From positions 1-24,473 of IMG/VR virus record IMGVR_UViG_3300042549_010983: 24,473 bases of DNA; one strand, given 5' to 3'. The position numbers were made by a program, and so were the translations under genes. The notes beneath the pieces were generated by a model, which searched no databases, was not told the origin of the DNA, and was given only the letters and a program-made list of their open reading frames with translations. Positions 20,852-24,473 of the stretch are shown in pieces (the stretch's first letter is position 1; each line of letters starts with the position of its first letter). Source of the stretch: a virus.

Positions 20852-22186
20852 ATGAAAAATTTTAAAAATATCCACGTCGGAAAGTCATCACTGGTTTTAA
20901 CATCGGTTCAGGGTTCGGTTCGGCCTGCACCGATTAAAATAAAAATTGATCCCGCAAATCAAGAAGCTACCGACGAAATCATACCATGGGGGACTGACAA
21001 TCTTTACCCACAAAATTTTTTCAATAAAAAATATTTAAAAAACGGTGCAGCCGTTGGAGGTCTAGGTTTGCTAAAAGCCGCCATCAATGGAAACGGGTTT
21101 CATCTTTATAAAAAAGTAAGGCCTGCAGGAAGTACCAAAATTGAAATTGAAGAACAATTAATTTATGATTTTCCAGAAATTGAGCAATTCCTTCTGGATA
21201 ACAATATAGATAAATTGTTTTTTGAAAAAATTACCGATCAGGGAATGTGGCAAATGTCATTTACCGAACACATCCTGTCACAAAATCAGGAACTGATCAC
21301 TCGAGCAAAAAGACATAAGGCCGCTCATTGTCGTTTTGCAAAAATGGATGAAGCAGGTGTAATTCCTTTCGTGTATATCAATACCAATTGGGCAAACGAA
21401 GACAAAAAATACACAGTCAAAATCCCATACATCGACAATACAGAAATGAATGCCGATGAAATAAAAGAGTATTGCAAAGAAAAAAAGATTTTCAATTTCA
21501 TCACATGTTCAGTACAACCACTTGTTGATGAATCTTATTACATTAAAACCGACTGGCATGCTGTAGACCGAAACGGATGGATGGATGTAGCCAACTCGGT
21601 ACCAGAATTAAAGCAGGCCATCTTCGAAAATCAGCAACATTTCAAGTACATCGTGTACGTTTCTGATTACTACTTCGAAAGTTTTTACAAGCAAGAGTGG
21701 GACGATTTCGACGCTGAAAAACGTCAAAGTCTTCGCGAAGAATTAGCCACTGCAATCGACGAACACATGTCTGGCAATAAAGCAGGCGGCCGTTCATTAA
21801 CCGCTCCAATCTTTGAGGAGGGCGGCAAGTTTGTGAAAGGCATCGAAGTAGAACCAATCGACAATAAATTAAAAGACGGTTCCTACCTTCCAGACGCTTC
21901 AGCTGCCAATTCCGAGATACTTTGGGCAATGGGTGTAAATCCTGCAATCATTGGTGCGGGAACTCCAGGTGGTCAAAACCTTGGAGGTTCAGGATCCAAT
22001 ATTCGTGAAGGTTATACTGTGCTTTCTGCAAATCAGGTACCTAAACGCGTCTATGTTTTAGACGATTGGAAACTGTGGCAACGCTTTAATGGTTGGGACA
22101 AAAATTTAATCGGGGCGTTCCCTGGAGTTAACCTTACAACCTTAGATAAAAATCCTTCAGGTCAAGAAAATACAATACACGAATAA
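20852..22186 (+). CDS. Portal protein
   Basis: This 444-residue protein would form the dodecameric DNA entry ring at the capsid vertex. Key evidence is the C-terminal segment ANSEILWAMGVNPAIIGAG, followed by NLGGSGSNIREGYTVLS, a pattern of phage portals in which the stem/wing region ends in an Ile-Gly and Asn-Leu-Gly-Gly series. The N-terminal half contains EIIPWGTDNLYPQNFF, also typical. It follows the terminase and precedes the DUF6712 gene by one base. Length is close to many phage portals. Confidence 0.82.
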   Translation: MKNFKNIHVGKSSLVLTSVQGSVRPAPIKIKIDPANQEATDEIIPWGTDNLYPQNFFNKKYLKNGAAVGGLGLLKAAINGNGFHLYKKVRPAGSTKIEIEEQLIYDFPEIEQFLLDNNIDKLFFEKITDQGMWQMSFTEHILSQNQELITRAKRHKAAHCRFAKMDEAGVIPFVYINTNWANEDKKYTVKIPYIDNTEMNADEIKEYCKEKKIFNFITCSVQPLVDESYYIKTDWHAVDRNGWMDVANSVPELKQAIFENQQHFKYIVYVSDYYFESFYKQEWDDFDAEKRQSLREELATAIDEHMSGNKAGGRSLTAPIFEEGGKFVKGIEVEPIDNKLKDGSYLPDASAANSEILWAMGVNPAIIGAGTPGGQNLGGSGSNIREGYTVLSANQVPKRVYVLDDWKLWQRFNGWDKNLIGAFPGVNLTTLDKNPSGQENTIHE

Positions 22187-22187
22187 C

Positions 22188-23141
22188 ATGGCAAAGCTTA
22201 TTAATACAGTCGACGATCTAAAAAAGCACATTGTACTTTCGGCAAGTTTCGATTTCAAGAAAGTATTGCCGTATGCCAAACGTGCCGAACGCAAAATAAT
22301 GATCAACCTCATTGGCCGTGAACAATATGATGCAATCGTGGAGCATGCTTACGATGAGGAAAGTGACGAACCAATAAATGAAGTCCGGCACCTTTTTGAA
22401 GAAGCCGTTTCTTATTACGCCATGTTTCTGGCATTTCCTACGCTGAATATTCTCATCACAAATTCAGGGGCAAAACAATTGGATAATTCAGAATCTACTC
22501 CTGCAACGTGGTCGGATAAATTGGATATCAATCGCTCGTTAGTAAAAACCTACACCGAAGCTTTAGACGATGCCTTTGAGATAATGGAGTCGAATCCTGA
22601 AGATTTTACAGAGTGGAGTGATTCCGATTATTACACCATTTTCAAAGACCTGATTGTTTCACAAACCAAGGATTTCAATAAGTTTTTCAATATCCAAAAC
22701 AACCGGTACACCTTCATCGCACTTAAGCCAATGATGCGAGAGGTCGAGTCTCAATACTTGGTTTCCATGTTGGGGCAATGCACACTTGATTTTCTTAAAG
22801 AAAAAAGCGCCGATGACATTGTTTTGAAAGCACAGGAAATTGCCACACAAGCCGTGGTAGCATTAACCGTTGCCAAAACTGCCGAAAATGGCGCTTTCTC
22901 TTTTACCGAGGCATCCATGACTTACAACATGGACCAATTGCCGTGGGAAAAGAAAAACCAACTTTCAGATGAAAAGATTGACCGATTAATGAAAGCACGT
23001 CAAACTGCAGGCGAAGAATATTTAAAGCAGTTGAAAAAATTTATTGTAGCCAATACTGAAAAGTTCACGTGCTACGAGGATAAGACAGAACTGGGACTCG
23101 ATGCTAAAATTATCCGTAAGAAATCAGGATTGTTTCTATAA
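22188..23141 (+). CDS. DUF6712 family head-tail adaptor (probable)
   Basis: A 317-residue protein, almost all helical, with VLPYAKRAERKIMINLIGREQYDAI near the N-terminus and KEKSADDIVLKAQEIATQAVVALTVA in the C-terminal half. I associate this layout with DUF6712, found next to portal genes in Bacteroidetes phages and thought to be a connector. Its start is one base after the portal stop. Family assignment is from memory of pattern; adaptor function is inferred from position. Confidence 0.7.
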   Translation: MAKLINTVDDLKKHIVLSASFDFKKVLPYAKRAERKIMINLIGREQYDAIVEHAYDEESDEPINEVRHLFEEAVSYYAMFLAFPTLNILITNSGAKQLDNSESTPATWSDKLDINRSLVKTYTEALDDAFEIMESNPEDFTEWSDSDYYTIFKDLIVSQTKDFNKFFNIQNNRYTFIALKPMMREVESQYLVSMLGQCTLDFLKEKSADDIVLKAQEIATQAVVALTVAKTAENGAFSFTEASMTYNMDQLPWEKKNQLSDEKIDRLMKARQTAGEEYLKQLKKFIVANTEKFTCYEDKTELGLDAKIIRKKSGLFL

Positions 23142-23144
23142 ATC

Positions 23145-23181
23145 ATGTCCTTTTTATAAAATCAGTATTCCAATAGTTTTG
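23145..23181 (+). promoter_or_regulatory. Candidate late promoter before tail genes
   Basis: ATGTCCTTTTTATAAA (23145-23160) plus TAGTTTTG (23174-23181), a full TAnnTTTG match. It starts 4 nt after the DUF6712 stop and 15 nt separate the box from the next ATG. Confidence 0.6.
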
Positions 23182-23195
23182 ATAAAAAATAACGA

Positions 23196-23741
23196 ATGAA
23201 AGTTTTAAAGATAGCAACCGCAAATGGTATTGACGACATTAAGCTCGTAGGTGAAACCGCATTAGAACGAGAGTTTATTAAGCAACTGGCCGAAGCCGGA
23301 ACGCTTACTTGCTTGAGCCGTCAAGTATCTGAATCCATTGTATTCCGTCCCATATCGGTTTCGGCTCCAGGATCAGGTTCTTATTCATCTGCAGAAACCA
23401 TTGGCACCTATAACTTTTCTATACGTCAAAATGCAAATCACTTGGTGGATCTCAAATTTGAAACTGCGCCAGGCGAACCACTCGATCTTTCTGCCTATTC
23501 AGAAATCAAGTTGCAACTGAAGTTACGGAAGACCGCACAGCCGGTTCTTACGCTTTCTCTTGGTTCTGGATTGACAGTTACCGGAGATGAAAGCAATATT
23601 CTAGGAGTTGAATTTACTGCAGCACAAACAAAAGCATTGACCAGCGATCTCTATTATTACGATGTTTTGATGAGCACGCCATCATCCAATTTATATTATT
23701 TAGAAGGAAAAATTAACGTTAATAAATCAGTAACACAATGA
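23196..23741 (+). CDS. Baseplate/tail-fibre-associated protein, BppU-like N-domain
   Basis: This 181-residue protein is beta-rich. Residues ~75-175 show the pattern NHLVDLKFETAPGEPLDLSAYSEIKLQLK, LTLSLGSGLTVTGDESNIL and LYYYDVLMSTPSSNLYYLEGKI, similar to the small beta domains (BppU-N/DUF2479-type) that attach receptor-binding modules to baseplates. Its stop overlaps the tail fibre start by ATGA. The domain relation is a recalled pattern, not a search. Confidence 0.6.
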   Translation: MKVLKIATANGIDDIKLVGETALEREFIKQLAEAGTLTCLSRQVSESIVFRPISVSAPGSGSYSSAETIGTYNFSIRQNANHLVDLKFETAPGEPLDLSAYSEIKLQLKLRKTAQPVLTLSLGSGLTVTGDESNILGVEFTAAQTKALTSDLYYYDVLMSTPSSNLYYLEGKINVNKSVTQ

Positions 23742-24473
23742 GTGTAGTTATTACCATCGATGAAAATTCATCACAGTCGGCCAAAGATGCAGCGGAACAA
23801 GCACAAGCAATTGCGACTTCAATTGTCAATTATAATTTGGGAATCATCAATATTTCGGATGTTCCACCAGTTTTAGGAAAATTCAAAGGCGATGTGATTG
23901 TCGCAGGTACTTACACTAATTTTAAAGATAGTGGTGGGGTATCTATTGTTTTTACAACAGCAGAACTTAACACCAATTCAGGATTTATTTATGTCGAAAA
24001 CAATGTAGCTGTTAAGTCATTAGTACCAAAAACATCTGGGAAATCAGCTTATGAATTGGCTATAATTAATGGGTATGTAGGTACAGAGGAAGAATGGTTA
24101 CTTTCCTTAAAAGGAACTAACGGAAGTTCTGCATATGAGGTGGCTTTACTAAATGGATTTGTAGGCACAGAAGCCCAATGGATAGCTTCATTAAAAGGAG
24201 TTTCTAAAATTCCATTGTGGACAGCTACCTCATTTGCATCAGGCGCTCAAGTTGTTTTAGACGGAAGAGTGTACGAAAGCAATGCGGCGGCAGTTTCTAC
24301 AGACATACCAGGTGTTTCTTCTAAATGGGTTGAAAGAATTGTTGGCATTAGAGACTTAGGTTTAGACCCAAACTTAGATACAATTGTCACGCCTGGTACA
24401 TACACTTTCAATAGAAGAGTTGGAACATTGGCCTACGCATCGACAGTTCAAAAATTTACCTTAATTGTTTCTG
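23738..24473 (+). CDS. Tail fibre / receptor-binding protein, 5' part
   Basis: The reading frame stays open to the window edge, giving 245 residues of a longer protein. It starts in an ATGA overlap. Two tandem repeats of a tail-fibre motif are present at about residues 105-160: GKSAYELAIINGYVGTEEEW then SLKG, and GSSAYEVALLNGFVGTEAQW then SLKG. Later parts (GAQVVLDGRVYESNAAA, VTPGTYTF) look like carbohydrate-binding or knob-type beta domains. It probably binds the host surface. The C-terminal specificity domain is not in the window. Confidence 0.8.
   Translation, partial: MSVVITIDENSSQSAKDAAEQAQAIATSIVNYNLGIINISDVPPVLGKFKGDVIVAGTYTNFKDSGGVSIVFTTAELNTNSGFIYVENNVAVKSLVPKTSGKSAYELAIINGYVGTEEEWLLSLKGTNGSSAYEVALLNGFVGTEAQWIASLKGVSKIPLWTATSFASGAQVVLDGRVYESNAAAVSTDIPGVSSKWVERIVGIRDLGLDPNLDTIVTPGTYTFNRRVGTLAYASTVQKFTLIVS

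Overview
The window reads as the left and central part of a tailed temperate bacteriophage or prophage of a Bacteroidetes host, most likely a Flavobacterium-like flavobacterium. The DNA is AT-rich, several promoters carry the Bacteroidetes -7 box TAnnTTTG, start codons lack Shine-Dalgarno sequences and have A-rich leaders instead, and many proteins are of types I know from Bacteroidetes phages (DUF3127, DUF7352-like, DUF6712, ASCH, ParB-methylase fusion). No integrase, lysis gene or tail tape measure is present. The tail fibre gene runs off the right edge, so the phage continues beyond the window.

Layout. At 95-463 a CI-like repressor is transcribed leftward, divergent from a long rightward early operon. 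The region between them holds mirrored promoter boxes. The early region (559-9223) has small regulatory proteins (one with a LuxR/GerE-type HTH), a 1143-residue primase-ATPase fusion, an OB-fold DUF3127 protein, a small exported protein, many small unknown proteins and an ASCH-domain protein. Inside it, about 6.9-7.9 kb, is a short array of integron-type gene cassettes: two attC-like sites, each with paired inner and outer arms and asymmetric spacers, and cassette ends that obey the integron rule that a cassette's 5' end is the reverse complement of its own attC R'' end. No integrase lies nearby, so it resembles a CALIN (attC cluster lacking an integrase) carried by a phage.

A 540-bp non-coding region (9224-9763) opens with a terminator. 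It then holds eight exact GTTCAAC/GTTGAAC heptamers plus degenerate copies on an 8-9 bp period, arranged as inverted arms around an AT-rich core with its own 11-bp hairpin. This is the best candidate for the replication origin or a major regulatory region.

From 9764 the late region begins: an unknown conserved phage protein, an S49 head protease with an in-frame nested scaffold, the HK97-like major capsid protein, head or tail accessory proteins, a small exported protein, a ParB-methyltransferase, a two-gene cargo unit (moron) with its own promoter, operator palindrome and terminator, then the small and large terminase subunits, portal, DUF6712 adaptor and baseplate/tail-fibre genes. The capsid module precedes the terminase-portal module, the reverse of the usual order. 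Several late units start with a shared element (TGTCCTTTTT followed by a TAnnTTTG-like box 27 nt downstream of its G) that looks like a phage late promoter.
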